Shown: positions 1 to 5,828 of the stretch, one piece after another
Layout of the letters: the number at the start of each line of letters is the position of its first letter
Position numbering within the stretch: the first letter of the stretch is position 1
Assembly: GCA_011065065.1 (NCBI GenBank)
Contig: JAAKFL010000035.1
Location: 1-12,536, forward strand
DNA from: Chlamydiota bacterium
Lineage (GTDB): Bacteria > Chlamydiota > Chlamydiia > Chlamydiales > SLFE01
Length of the DNA: 12,536 bases
Direction of reading: 5' to 3'
Program-made: the position numbers and the translations under genes
The notes under the pieces: model-generated
What the model saw: only the letters and a program-made list of their open reading frames with translations
What the model was told of the DNA's origin: nothing
Databases searched by the model: none

Positions 1-17
1 CAGGATCCTTCTCCTAT

Positions 18-67
18 ATCCTGTTTATCCTGTCGTTTACGATCCTGTTAATCCTGATATTTTTACC
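18..67. repeat. Degenerate 9-bp TGTYTATCC-type repeat, 5' window edge
   Basis: This stretch contains imperfect copies of a 9-bp unit (TGTTTATCC at 22-30, TGTTAATCC at 47-55, and further ATCCTG cores). It ends with the 9-mer ATTTTTACC at 59-67. The same 9-mer directly follows the cleaner array at 5542-5610, so the two are probably members of one dispersed family. The window opens with CAGGATCC, which contains the reverse complement of the same core. The rest of 1-187 is AT-rich and I see no gene or clear signal in it. Confidence 0.6.
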
Positions 68-187
68 AAAACATTTGAAATTAATAGATTGTCAATTAAA
101 GCCTTATGTTTCTAATATTAAACATTTTAGCGGAGAACGTAAAAAGATGTGTTAAATTGTAAGGGCAAGCCTGCGCACTCCAAGAAA

Positions 188-1072
188 TTATTTAAGCAGA
201 TGGTTTAAAGAACTTTCTAACGTCGGATACTTGAACTCAAACCCTGTTGATGTAAGCCGTTCCGGAAGAATCTTGGCTCCAGTAAGGATCATCTCGTCGG
301 CCATTTCCCCAAAGGCTAATCTTGCTGCAAACGCCGGCATTGGAAATATTGTCGGTCTAAACAGAACTTTTCCTAAAGTCTTCGTAAACTCGCGATTGCT
401 CACGGGTTGGGGCGCAGTGACGTTCACGGGACCGCGAATGGAATCATTTTTGATGCAAAAATATATCGCCCTTACGAGATCCTCGATGTCAATCCAACTC
501 ATCATTTGATCTCCATTTCCAATGACACCTCCGATCCCTAATTTAAACGGAGTTAGCATTTTCTTCAGAGCGCCGCCTTTCGGAGATAACACAACCCCAG
601 TGCGGAGCAGAACAATCCGCATATCTTCTCCCATCAAACACTCTGTCGCCTCTTCCCACTCTTGGCACACGTCCGCTAAGAATCCTTTGCCCGCGGGGTG
701 GGACTCGGTGACGTCTCCTTCCGGGACATTGCCGTAATATCCAAGAGCTGATGCGTTCACCAAAACTTTGGGGGGATTTTCAAGTTTTTTAAATGTTTCA
801 CAAAGGAATCGTGTCGTCTCAACACGGCTGTCACGCATTCTCTTCTTCTTTGCTTCATTCCACCGGGAATCAGCGATGTTTTCTCCCGCCAGATTGATCA
901 CAGCATCAAATCCTTCTAATTCAGAGATGTCGACAGATTTATTTTTGGGATCCCATAGAATTCCCTCGCCTGCGCTGCGGAGTAATCGGACTACTTCATG
1001 TTCACTAGTTTGCAGGAATGCAGTTAGGGCGCTTCCAATCAGTCCCGAGGATCCGGCAATGAGAATTTTCAT
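188..1072 (-). CDS. TIGR01777 family SDR-type epimerase/oxidoreductase (YfcH/SDR39U1-like)
   Basis: The product is a 294-residue protein of the atypical/extended short-chain dehydrogenase superfamily. The N-terminus MKILIAGSSGLIGSAL carries the Rossmann GxxGxxG dinucleotide-binding motif at residues 7-13. Further on come NLAGENIA and the family-typical SALGYYG segment, which contains the active-site tyrosine region. The C-terminal part (LPERLTSTGFEFKYPTL) matches the short DUF1731 tail of TIGR01777 proteins. Length is normal for the family. An ATG nine codons upstream (1099) is open, but the chosen ATG has AAGGAG about 7 nt before it. The physiological substrate of this family is not established. 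The gene stands alone and reads toward the left window edge, separated from the downstream-facing end of uvrD by a repeat-rich spacer. Confidence 0.88.
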   Translation of the reverse strand: MKILIAGSSGLIGSALTAFLQTSEHEVVRLLRSAGEGILWDPKNKSVDISELEGFDAVINLAGENIADSRWNEAKKKRMRDSRVETTRFLCETFKKLENPPKVLVNASALGYYGNVPEGDVTESHPAGKGFLADVCQEWEEATECLMGEDMRIVLLRTGVVLSPKGGALKKMLTPFKLGIGGVIGNGDQMMSWIDIEDLVRAIYFCIKNDSIRGPVNVTAPQPVSNREFTKTLGKVLFRPTIFPMPAFAARLAFGEMADEMILTGAKILPERLTSTGFEFKYPTLESSLNHLLK

Positions 1073-1120
1073 AGGGGTATCTCCTTTTTGACATTTCATA
1101 TCATGAATCGGATATTTTTA

Positions 1121-1293
1121 ACACAGAGAACTCAGAAATCTTCCTTGCTCTGTATCTCTCCTAAGTAACTTGAGATCTCAAGGCGAATTTTCAAAGTTTT
1201 TTTACTTTTTTTTCACCACTGAGACACAGAGGCAAAGAGATAGGAGAAACAAAAATATATGATTACTCTTCTGTGCCTCTGTGGTGAAAAAAA
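1121..1293. repeat. Intergenic CACAGAG-type repeat with imperfect inverted arms
   Basis: The roughly 300-base gap at 1073-1376 holds no convincing gene. It contains ACACAGAGAACTCAGA at 1121-1136. It also has an inverted repeat: TTTTTTTCACCA plus CAGAGGCA (within 1206-1234) is complementary to TGCCTCTG plus TGGTGAAAAAAA (1274-1293), with an 8-nt bulge on the left arm. Motifs of the type CACCACAGAGGCACAGAG are familiar as dispersed non-coding repeats in many unrelated environmental bacteria. The A/T-flanked arms could also act as a terminator for uvrD, reading leftward. That role is inference. Confidence 0.55.
1169..1182. repeat. 14-bp perfect palindrome
   Basis: CTTGAGATCTCAAG equals its own reverse complement. 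It lies between uvrD and the TIGR01777 gene, about 97 bases upstream of the latter's start. It could be an operator or a chance palindrome; nothing in the sequence decides between them. Confidence 0.3.
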
Positions 1294-1376
1294 GCATAAA
1301 AACGTGTTGACTTATCTAAATTACCATTTTGATGTAGGAATGGACTCCATTGCTCGGGCTCTGTGATAAAGCCATG

Positions 1377-3377
1377 CTAATCGTTTTCCATTTGATCAAA
1401 TCTACAAATTTTAAGTAAATCCTTTGGGATTTCATACAAAAATCGTGAAGGCTTGCTCACCTGTGGCACTCCCATCCGACTTCTCTGTTGGGACATACTT
1501 AAATATAACATTTTTTTGGCTCGAGTCATCGCAACATACATCAACCGCCTTTCTTCTTCAACTCCCGTCTCTTGCAGACTTCTCTCATGGGGAATAATAT
1601 GGTCTTCCAACCCAATTAAAAAACATACGGGAAATTCTAATCCTTTTGCACTGTGAAAGGTCATCAGCTGAACCGTATCATCATCGTTTTGATTGTTCTT
1701 TCTATCACTTTCTTGAAGGGGAGTCGATGTAATATACTCATTCAATGTTGTGCCTTCTCCACTTTCCTCAAACTCAGCAAGCGAACTCACTAATTCCTCG
1801 ACATTTTCCCATTTAAAATCACGCATTTTCTGACTTTTCACATCTTCTTGAATCGCGCGCTTAAAGTCGATCGTGTCAAGAAGCCATAATGTCGCTTGCC
1901 GCAGAGACCACTGATCGAATTTGGAAGAGGCTTCTTCAATGATATTCATGTAATTTTGAATGCCTGTGAGAGATCGTTTCGAAAGACTTGATTGGATCAC
2001 TTCCGGAAGAACGCCTTCGACAGCCAGCTTCATCACTTCCCATAAAGAAATCTCATTCTCGCGATTAAATTGCGTCAACTGATCCAATGTCCTCTCGCCA
2101 ATTCCACGACGGGGAAGGTTGATCGTCCGCAAAACGGACATTTCATCTTTGCGATTGACGACAACGCGCAAATAAGAAAACAGATCCTTGATCTCCCGTC
2201 TTTCAAAAAACTCAAGGCCTCCAAATATCTTGTAGGGAATACCTTTTCTCCAGTGATCTCCCATTTGAAACGATGTCCTCAACAGAACTTGTTCAAATTG
2301 TCGTGATAGGGCGTTCGATCGGTATAAAATTGCAAAATCTTTCCAGTGAAGTTTTAAGGTTTTTTTTAGTTTTATGATGCGGTACACCACCGCTTCGGCT
2401 TCTAGTTTTTCGGAAGGAGAATGAAACACGCGAATCTGATCCCCGGCAGCCTGTTGGCTCCATAAATTTTTATGGTGACGGTTTTCATTATTCGTGATCA
2501 CAGCGTTTGCCGCATTCAGAATCATCGGAGTCGACCGGTAATTTTGCTCGAGTTTCACCACTGTTGCCTGGTCGAACTCTAAAATGTTCCGAATGTCTGC
2601 TCCGCGCCATCCATAAATCGATTGATCGTCATCTCCGACCACACAAAGATTTCCATGCTGAGATGACAATAGCGATGCTAAACGATATTGAATCGGATTG
2701 GTATCCTGATACTCGTCAATCATAATATAACGGTAACGATCTTGATAACGACTTGCAATTTCAGGGTGATGAGTGAAAAGTTCTGCCGTCAACGTGAGCA
2801 AGTTGTCGAAATCAACCGCGTTGTGAGCTCGCATACTCTCCAATAACCGCCGATACACTTTCTTTACAAACTTATCGTGCCAAGTATCAGATCCTTCGGA
2901 AATTTCATCAGGATCTAATCCCAGATTTTTCGCTCGGTTGATCTGAGCCATCGTCGCAGCTAAAGACGGCAGCTCTCCATCACTTTCCAGAATGTCATGA
3001 GCTATTGCCTTCACCAATCTCTCGACATCACTGGGTTGATAGAGCGTAAAATTTGACGTGTATCCCAAATGGTGAATCTCCTTTCGCAACACTTGCATAC
3101 AAAAACTATGAAATGTACAAAGAGTGACCTTCTTTGCAGATGCTTCATCCACCAATTGCGCCAGCCGCTTACGCATTTCTCCTGCTGCCTTATTGGTAAA
3201 CGTTAAGCCCAGAATGGACTCAGGTGGAACCCCTTTGCTTTTGATTAAAAAAGCCGCCCGCGTCGTTAACACCAAAGTCTTCCCTGTGCCGGCTCCGGCA
3301 AGAATAAGAACACGACCCTCAGTCGTCTCGACAGCCTTTCGTTGTTGTGTATTGAGATTGTCAATGAGTACAGTCAT
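1377..3377 (-). CDS. uvrD: UvrD/PcrA/Rep-family superfamily 1A DNA helicase
   Basis: The product is a 666-residue ATP-dependent 3'-5' DNA helicase for repair and replication. All core motifs are visible in order: Q-motif region LNTQQRKAV (8-16), Walker A AGAGTGKT (27-34), motif Ia TFTNKAA (59-65), Walker B DEYQDT (221-226), motif III GDDDQSIYGWRGA (248-260), motif IV QNYRS (278-282), motif V TFHSAKGLEFP (573-583) and motif VI VAMTRAKK (615-622). The protein stops soon after the core, so the C-terminal extension that contacts RNA polymerase in PcrA/UvrD appears short or absent. Before IPYKIFGG there are several extra residues (about 366-379) compared with the usual spacing. The ATG lies inside the 3' end of rnpA (17-nt overlap) and has no clear Shine-Dalgarno sequence, which suggests translational coupling. 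Confidence 0.97.
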   Translation of the reverse strand: MTVLIDNLNTQQRKAVETTEGRVLILAGAGTGKTLVLTTRAAFLIKSKGVPPESILGLTFTNKAAGEMRKRLAQLVDEASAKKVTLCTFHSFCMQVLRKEIHHLGYTSNFTLYQPSDVERLVKAIAHDILESDGELPSLAATMAQINRAKNLGLDPDEISEGSDTWHDKFVKKVYRRLLESMRAHNAVDFDNLLTLTAELFTHHPEIASRYQDRYRYIMIDEYQDTNPIQYRLASLLSSQHGNLCVVGDDDQSIYGWRGADIRNILEFDQATVVKLEQNYRSTPMILNAANAVITNNENRHHKNLWSQQAAGDQIRVFHSPSEKLEAEAVVYRIIKLKKTLKLHWKDFAILYRSNALSRQFEQVLLRTSFQMGDHWRKGIPYKIFGGLEFFERREIKDLFSYLRVVVNRKDEMSVLRTINLPRRGIGERTLDQLTQFNRENEISLWEVMKLAVEGVLPEVIQSSLSKRSLTGIQNYMNIIEEASSKFDQWSLRQATLWLLDTIDFKRAIQEDVKSQKMRDFKWENVEELVSSLAEFEESGEGTTLNEYITSTPLQESDRKNNQNDDDTVQLMTFHSAKGLEFPVCFLIGLEDHIIPHERSLQETGVEEERRLMYVAMTRAKKMLYLSMSQQRSRMGVPQVSKPSRFLYEIPKDLLKICRFDQMEND

Positions 3378-3711
3378 GCAACAAAGATAGCAATTCGTCA
3401 GCTATCTGGCAAGAATTTGCATCCATTGCAAGACGCCTGGGTTTGATTACCACATCTAGACCTTCAGGCAATTGAGATAACGTTTTCCTGAATGCTTCCC
3501 GAACTACGCGTTTAAAACGATTGCGTCTGGTCGAGTTACCAAATCGTTTGGATGCAACTAAGCCTAATCGACGTTGAGAATGATTATTGATTGTGAAATC
3601 GAGTATGAGGTAACGACCGATTCGTCTTTCAGATGCAACCGTTACTCGACGAAAATCCCTTCTTGATAAAAGACGACGGGATTTTGGAAATTTGTAACCT
3701 AGACTGTTAAT
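3361..3711 (-). CDS. rnpA: Ribonuclease P protein component (probable ATT start)
   Basis: This frame encodes about 116 residues of C5-type RnpA, the protein cofactor that helps RNase P RNA trim tRNA 5' leaders. The evidence is FPKSRRLLSRRDFRRV near the start, RRLGLVASKRFGNSTRRNR in the middle and the family signature RNRFKRVVREAFR (residues about 63-75). No ATG, GTG or TTG occurs in frame between the upstream stop (3715-3717) and the conserved region. ATT at 3709-3711 is the only plausible initiator. It is preceded by AGGAAAGG at a workable distance and gives the product MNSLGYKFPKS. The frame overlaps rpmH by 13 nt and uvrD by 17 nt. Order rpmH-rnpA is near universal in bacteria. The coding assignment is secure; the start is inferred. 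Confidence 0.93.
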   Translation of the reverse strand: MNSLGYKFPKSRRLLSRRDFRRVTVASERRIGRYLILDFTINNHSQRRLGLVASKRFGNSTRRNRFKRVVREAFRKTLSQLPEGLDVVIKPRRLAMDANSCQIADELLSLLHDCTH

Positions 3712-3833
3712 TGTTTACGACCTTTCCTACGACGACTATTGATGATCTTACGCCCATTTGCAGTGCTCATTCTTTTTAAAAAACCATGTGTGTTTTTTCG
3801 GCAACGTTTACTTGGTTGATATGTACGTTTCAC
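3699..3833 (-). CDS. rpmH: 50S ribosomal protein L34
   Basis: The product is a 44-residue bL34, a short, very basic protein of the large subunit. The sequence reads (M)KRTYQPSKRCRKNTHGF, then LKRMSTANGRKIINSRRRKG, ending RKQLTV, and matches the family end to end. The start is GTG at 3831-3833. A perfect AGGAGG lies on the minus strand at 3840-3845, 6 nt upstream. The longer open frame back to 3911 is not needed. Its last codons overlap the proposed rnpA start, as happens in several bacteria. It heads a leftward unit with rnpA and uvrD. Confidence 0.97.
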   Translation of the reverse strand: MKRTYQPSKRCRKNTHGFLKRMSTANGRKIINSRRRKGRKQLTV

Positions 3834-3857
3834 GGAAATCCTCCTGTATTGCCCTCT

Positions 3858-3886
3858 ATGGTAGGGAAAATGAAGATAATTGTAAA
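3858..3886 (-). promoter_or_regulatory. Candidate promoter for rpmH-rnpA-uvrD
   Basis: On the minus strand, TTTACA (3886-3881) and TACCAT (3863-3858) are separated by 17 nt. This would place the transcript start about 18-20 nt upstream of the rpmH GTG, enough to include its AGGAGG. The match is moderate. A TATAAT also occurs on this strand farther upstream but lacks a good -35. Confidence 0.35.
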
Positions 3887-3948
3887 GACGTCTCTTTTTC
3901 TGGACTTTCAAAAATTAATTATAAATTGATATCGATTTACCCTTTTTC

Positions 3949-3977
3949 TTGTATGAAAAGCCGTTGTTCGCTATACT
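3949..3977 (+). promoter_or_regulatory. Candidate sigma-70-type promoter for rpmJ-rpsN
   Basis: TTGTAT (3949-3954) and TATACT (3972-3977) are separated by exactly 17 nt, about 38 nt before the rpmJ ATG. This is a good match to the consensus recognised by the chlamydial major sigma factor (sigma-66). It faces away from the rpmH promoter, making this a divergent ribosomal-protein promoter region. Confidence 0.55.
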
Positions 3978-4015
3978 TTAGGGCATCAAACGGTAGTTAA
4001 ACTAAGGAATGCGAG

Positions 4016-4183
4016 ATGAAAACAAGAGCATCTGTAAAAGCGGATCCTTCGAAGGGTGATGTCTTAGTAAGGCGTCGAGGTCGATTATACGTGATTAACA
4101 AGCGAGATCCGAACCGCAAGCAAAGACAAAAAGGTCCTGCTAGAAAGAGAGCTAAGAAAGATCATTTTAAAGAGATTGATTAA
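4016..4183 (+). CDS. rpmJ: 50S ribosomal protein L36 (cysteine-free, extended)
   Basis: The product is a 55-residue bL36. It begins MKTRASVKADPSKGD, continues VLVRRRGRLYVINKRDPN, then RKQRQKGPARKR, and ends KKDHFKEID. RxSVK near the start, VRRxGxxYVI and RKQRQ are the L36 landmarks. The CxxC...C...H zinc site of C+ L36 proteins is entirely absent, as in Chlamydia. The C-terminus runs about 15 residues past the usual end and is rich in charged residues. AAGGA lies 7 nt upstream of the ATG. Its stop codon overlaps the ribosome binding site of rpsN (TAAGGAG), so the two are co-translated from one transcript. The neighbouring rpsN matches the chlamydial order. Confidence 0.95.
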   Translation: MKTRASVKADPSKGDVLVRRRGRLYVINKRDPNRKQRQKGPARKRAKKDHFKEID

Positions 4184-4191
4184 GGAGAACA

Positions 4192-4497
4192 ATGGCTAAG
4201 AAATCTTCAATTGCAAAGCAAAAACGACGCGAGTTAATAGTGAAGCGCGCATGGGATAAGCGATCTGATCTCAGACGTATTTCAAAAGATATGAGTTTAA
4301 GTGAAGAGGAGCGCGAGTTAGCTCGCCTCAAGTTGAATAAAATGCCACGTGACACCTGTTATATTCGATTGCGTAATCGTTGTGCATTGACTGGAAGATC
4401 TCGTGGTTACTCACGAAAGTTTCGACTTTCTCGTAACTGTTTTAGGGAGATGGCTCTTGAGGGGTCAATTCCTGGGATCACCAAAGCGAGCTGGTAA
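4192..4497 (+). CDS. rpsN: 30S ribosomal protein S14
   Basis: The product is a 101-residue uS14 of the long, zinc-free type, located in the head of the small subunit. Landmarks are MAKKSSIAKQKRRE at the start, LNKMPRDTCYIRLRNRCALTG in the middle, RSRGYSRKFRLSRNCFREMA, and the conserved end GITKASW. AAGGAG is 5-6 nt before the ATG and the gap after rpmJ is 8 nt. Outside the spc operon, an rpmJ-rpsN pair is characteristic of chlamydiae. Confidence 0.98.
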   Translation: MAKKSSIAKQKRRELIVKRAWDKRSDLRRISKDMSLSEEERELARLKLNKMPRDTCYIRLRNRCALTGRSRGYSRKFRLSRNCFREMALEGSIPGITKASW

Positions 4498-4506
4498 TAT
4501 GATTAT

Positions 4507-4531
4507 CGCAGATTATTGTTGGTAATCTGCG
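4507..4531. terminator. Hairpin terminator between convergent rpsN and GYF_2 gene
   Basis: CGCAGATTA (4507-4515) pairs perfectly with TAATCTGCG (4523-4531) around a 7-nt loop. On the plus strand it is followed by TTTAATTCTT, a weak U-tract. It overlaps the stop codon of the convergent minus-strand gene, so it may serve both transcripts. Confidence 0.6.
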
Positions 4532-4926
4532 TTTAATTCTTCCTTCAATTCACTAATATCCACAACTTTTTTCCAATCAGACAACGAATCATACCAAACT
4601 AAAGTGTTTTCGTTAACACCTTCTTCTTTCCAACTCTTCTTTAGATCTTCAAAGCTGATGGGCCCTTTCGTTTGACGACTGCTGTCTAAATAGTACCAGT
4701 CTAAGTGGTCAAAAGGGGAGTGGTGGGAAACATTGATTCCTGGGGTTTCAGGGGGAGCTGTCTTTTGGCTGTAGTCTTTCATGATAAAAAGGGCGACTAA
4801 AGAGAAGGGGCCAAAGAGGAACCCCAGGAAAAACCAGCCATAGGGATTTCGGCCACGTTGTTGGGCAAAATAGGAGCTCACCCATCCCCAAAAGACGATG
4901 ATTAAAAGGATTATAAACTCGTTCAT
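4513..4926 (-). CDS. Membrane protein with C-terminal GYF_2 (DUF4339) domain
   Basis: The product is 137 residues long. Residues about 4-20 (FIILLIIVFWGWVSSYF) form one membrane segment. AQQRGRNPYGWFFLG leads into a second segment (about 29-49) containing FLFGPFSLVALFI; this RGRxPxxWFxLGxLFGP pattern is common in small inner-membrane proteins. After a Pro/Ser-rich linker, residues about 77-125 match GYF_2: WYYLDSSRQTKGPISFEDLK, then VNENTLVWYDSLSDWKKV, with the typical WYY...GPxSxxxL and LVWxxxxxxW spacing. GYF-type domains bind proline-rich peptides, but the role of this protein is unknown. AGGA precedes the ATG at about 8 nt. It converges on rpsN and diverges from the Asp23-family gene across a long palindrome. 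Confidence 0.82.
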   Translation of the reverse strand: MNEFIILLIIVFWGWVSSYFAQQRGRNPYGWFFLGFLFGPFSLVALFIMKDYSQKTAPPETPGINVSHHSPFDHLDWYYLDSSRQTKGPISFEDLKKSWKEEGVNENTLVWYDSLSDWKKVVDISELKEELNADYQQ

Positions 4927-4963
4927 AAAATTGTCCTATGAGATAATATCTAAGATCACTAGA

Positions 4964-4992
4964 ATCTTAAATGAGTACTAGTGCACTGTCAA
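4964..4992 (-). promoter_or_regulatory. Candidate promoter for the GYF_2 gene, -35 inside the palindrome arm
   Basis: On the minus strand a consensus TTGACA (4992-4987) lies 17 nt from TAAGAT (4969-4964). The -35 box lies within the left arm of the 38-bp palindrome and the -10 box lies outside it. TAAGAT itself is repeated inverted at 4951-4956, so a small hairpin could form in the leader. Confidence 0.4.
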
Positions 4993-5064
4993 GCTTGAAA
5001 TTACTGTTTAGACCTCGCGTAAGCCCCGAGGTCTAAACAGTAATTTCAAGCTTGACAGTGCACT
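4980..5064. repeat. Long perfect inverted repeat: 38-bp arms, 9-nt loop
   Basis: Positions 4980-5017 are perfectly complementary to 5027-5064, with the loop CGTAAGCCC at 5018-5026. The outer end reads AGTGCACTGTCAAGCTTG and the inner end GTTTAGACCTCG. It fills half of the 166-bp spacer between two divergent genes. No transposase and no clean target duplication are visible; TA at 4979-4980 and at 5065-5066 could be a TA duplication if the element is 4981-5064. A perfect stem of this length without drift suggests a young mobile-type element (MITE or REP-like), or a structure kept by selection. Confidence 0.9.
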
Positions 5065-5092
5065 TATTGATGTCAACGTAAGTAGAGGGGCA

Positions 5093-5524
5093 ATGAAAAG
5101 CTGGAAAAAAAGTCGCGATCTTGACTCTAAAGAATTTGAATTACCTGAAACGGTCTTCGTTAGAGACATTGAGGATCAGGTCTTCAAGACAATTGTGTTA
5201 AATTGCCTAACAAAAATTGAGGGCGTTTCTCTCGATGGTGGGGGATTTTTTGATCATTTATTTGGTCGTGAGACCGTTGATGGCCTCAAAGGTGTCTATG
5301 TCATTCAGCGAGATGACAGTCCATCAGTCTCTCTAAAAGTAGAAGTGAAAATCCAGTATGGATATTCAATTCCACAGAAAACGGACGAAGTTCAGGCGAA
5401 AATTGCCCAAGAGATCACCGAATATACTGGTCTTCATGTCAGTGAAGTGCATGTTGTGGTTAAAAAAGTGTATGCGCCCCCCGAGGAGTCTCCAGAACCT
5501 GAACCAGTCATCCTGGCTGAATAA
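5093..5524 (+). CDS. Asp23/Gls24 family (DUF322) protein
   Basis: The product is 143 residues long. The conserved block is residues about 65-125: GVYVIQRDDSPSVSLKVEVK, then IQYGYSIPQKTDEVQAKIAQ, then EITEYTGLHVSEVHVVVKKV. This is the Asp23 pattern: an alternating beta strand, YGxxIPxxxxxVQxxI, and TGLxVxxVxVxVxxV. Before it, FKTIVLNCLTKIEGVSLDGG matches the usual IAxxAxxxxEGV helix. The C-terminus is a short Pro/Glu tail. There is no signal peptide or membrane segment. In Firmicutes this family is linked to cell-envelope stress (Asp23 docks on a membrane partner); its role here is unknown. AGAGGGG lies just before the ATG. It diverges from the two-helix GYF_2 membrane protein. Confidence 0.85.
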   Translation: MKSWKKSRDLDSKEFELPETVFVRDIEDQVFKTIVLNCLTKIEGVSLDGGGFFDHLFGRETVDGLKGVYVIQRDDSPSVSLKVEVKIQYGYSIPQKTDEVQAKIAQEITEYTGLHVSEVHVVVKKVYAPPEESPEPEPVILAE

Positions 5525-5541
5525 GACCATTCAGTCCAACC

Positions 5542-5610
5542 CGTCCATCCTGTCTATCCTGTCTATCCTGTCTATCCTGTCTATCCTGTCTATCCTGTCT
5601 ATCCTGTCTA
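5542..5610. repeat. 9-bp tandem array (TGTCTATCC)n
   Basis: Six perfect copies of TGTCTATCC run from 5551 to 5604. They are preceded by one degenerate copy (CGTCCATCC, 5542-5550) and followed by a partial TGTCTA. The array begins 18 nt after the Asp23-family stop codon. It is followed by AATTTTTACC, whose last nine bases also end the degenerate repeat at the left window edge. In another frame it would encode Ser-Ile-Leu repeats, but there is no sign that it is translated. Confidence 0.93.
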
Positions 5611-5629
5611 AATTTTTACCTTTTCCCTC

Positions 5630-5658
5630 TTGCATTAAAATCTCAACCCCATTAATAT
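5630..5658 (+). promoter_or_regulatory. Candidate promoter for tRNA-Gln (and perhaps prs)
   Basis: TTGCAT (5630-5635) and TAATAT (5653-5658) are 17 nt apart. Initiation near 5665 would leave a leader of about 28 nt before the tRNA. Within that leader CAAGC and GCTTG could form a small hairpin. Confidence 0.4.
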
Positions 5659-5693
5659 CTTTAGTTTAACAAGCGTGAAAACTGCTTGTGAAT

Positions 5694-5765
5694 TGGGGTG
5701 TCGCCAAGCGGTAAGGCAGCGGTTTTTGGTACCGCCATGCGGAGGTTCGAATCCTTCCACCCCAA
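5694..5765 (+). tRNA. tRNA-Gln (anticodon UUG)
   Basis: A 72-nt cloverleaf can be folded by eye. The acceptor arms TGGGGTG and CACCCCA pair at all 7 positions. The anticodon stem is GCGGT/ACCGC around the loop TTTTGGT, giving anticodon TTG. The T arm is GGAGGTTCGAATCCTTC-like, with the standard TTCGAAT loop. The discriminator is A and CCA is not encoded. The weak U-A first pair of the acceptor stem is typical of bacterial tRNA-Gln. In chlamydiae Gln-tRNA is made by transamidation of Glu-tRNA(Gln); the sequence here does not test that. Confidence 0.95.
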
Positions 5766-5774
5766 ACTTAAAAT

Positions 5775-5795
5775 GTAAATAAAGAATTTATTTAC
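5775..5795. other. AT-rich hairpin between tRNA-Gln and prs
   Basis: GTAAATAAA (5775-5783) pairs perfectly with TTTATTTAC (5787-5795) around the loop GAA. No U-tract follows, so it is a poor intrinsic terminator. It could be a processing site between the tRNA and prs, or an operator for prs. Confidence 0.4.
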
Positions 5796-5828
5796 CTTAG
5801 AGCTTATTATTGTCAAATGGGGTGTGGG

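Noticed and set aside
768..1091. Plus-strand open frame opposite the TIGR01777 gene
   Set aside because: It is an antisense shadow. The minus strand has a complete, recognisable SDR protein with a good ribosome binding site.
3758..4000. Plus-strand 80-residue open frame across the rpmH start and the divergent promoters
   Set aside because: It overlaps rpmH antisense and both promoter candidates, and matches no family I know.
4980..5064. Palindrome as a bidirectional terminator
   Set aside because: The flanking genes are divergent, so neither transcript ends there, and no U-tract follows the stem.
5052..5080. Promoter for the Asp23-family gene from the right-arm TTGACA
   Set aside because: At 17 nt spacing the -10 position reads AACGTA. 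Initiation there would also start at or inside the ribosome binding site.
5358..5669. Open frame encoding Ser-Ile-Leu repeats
   Set aside because: It is a shadow of the Asp23-family gene running into the 9-bp array. It has no ribosome binding site and no family resemblance.
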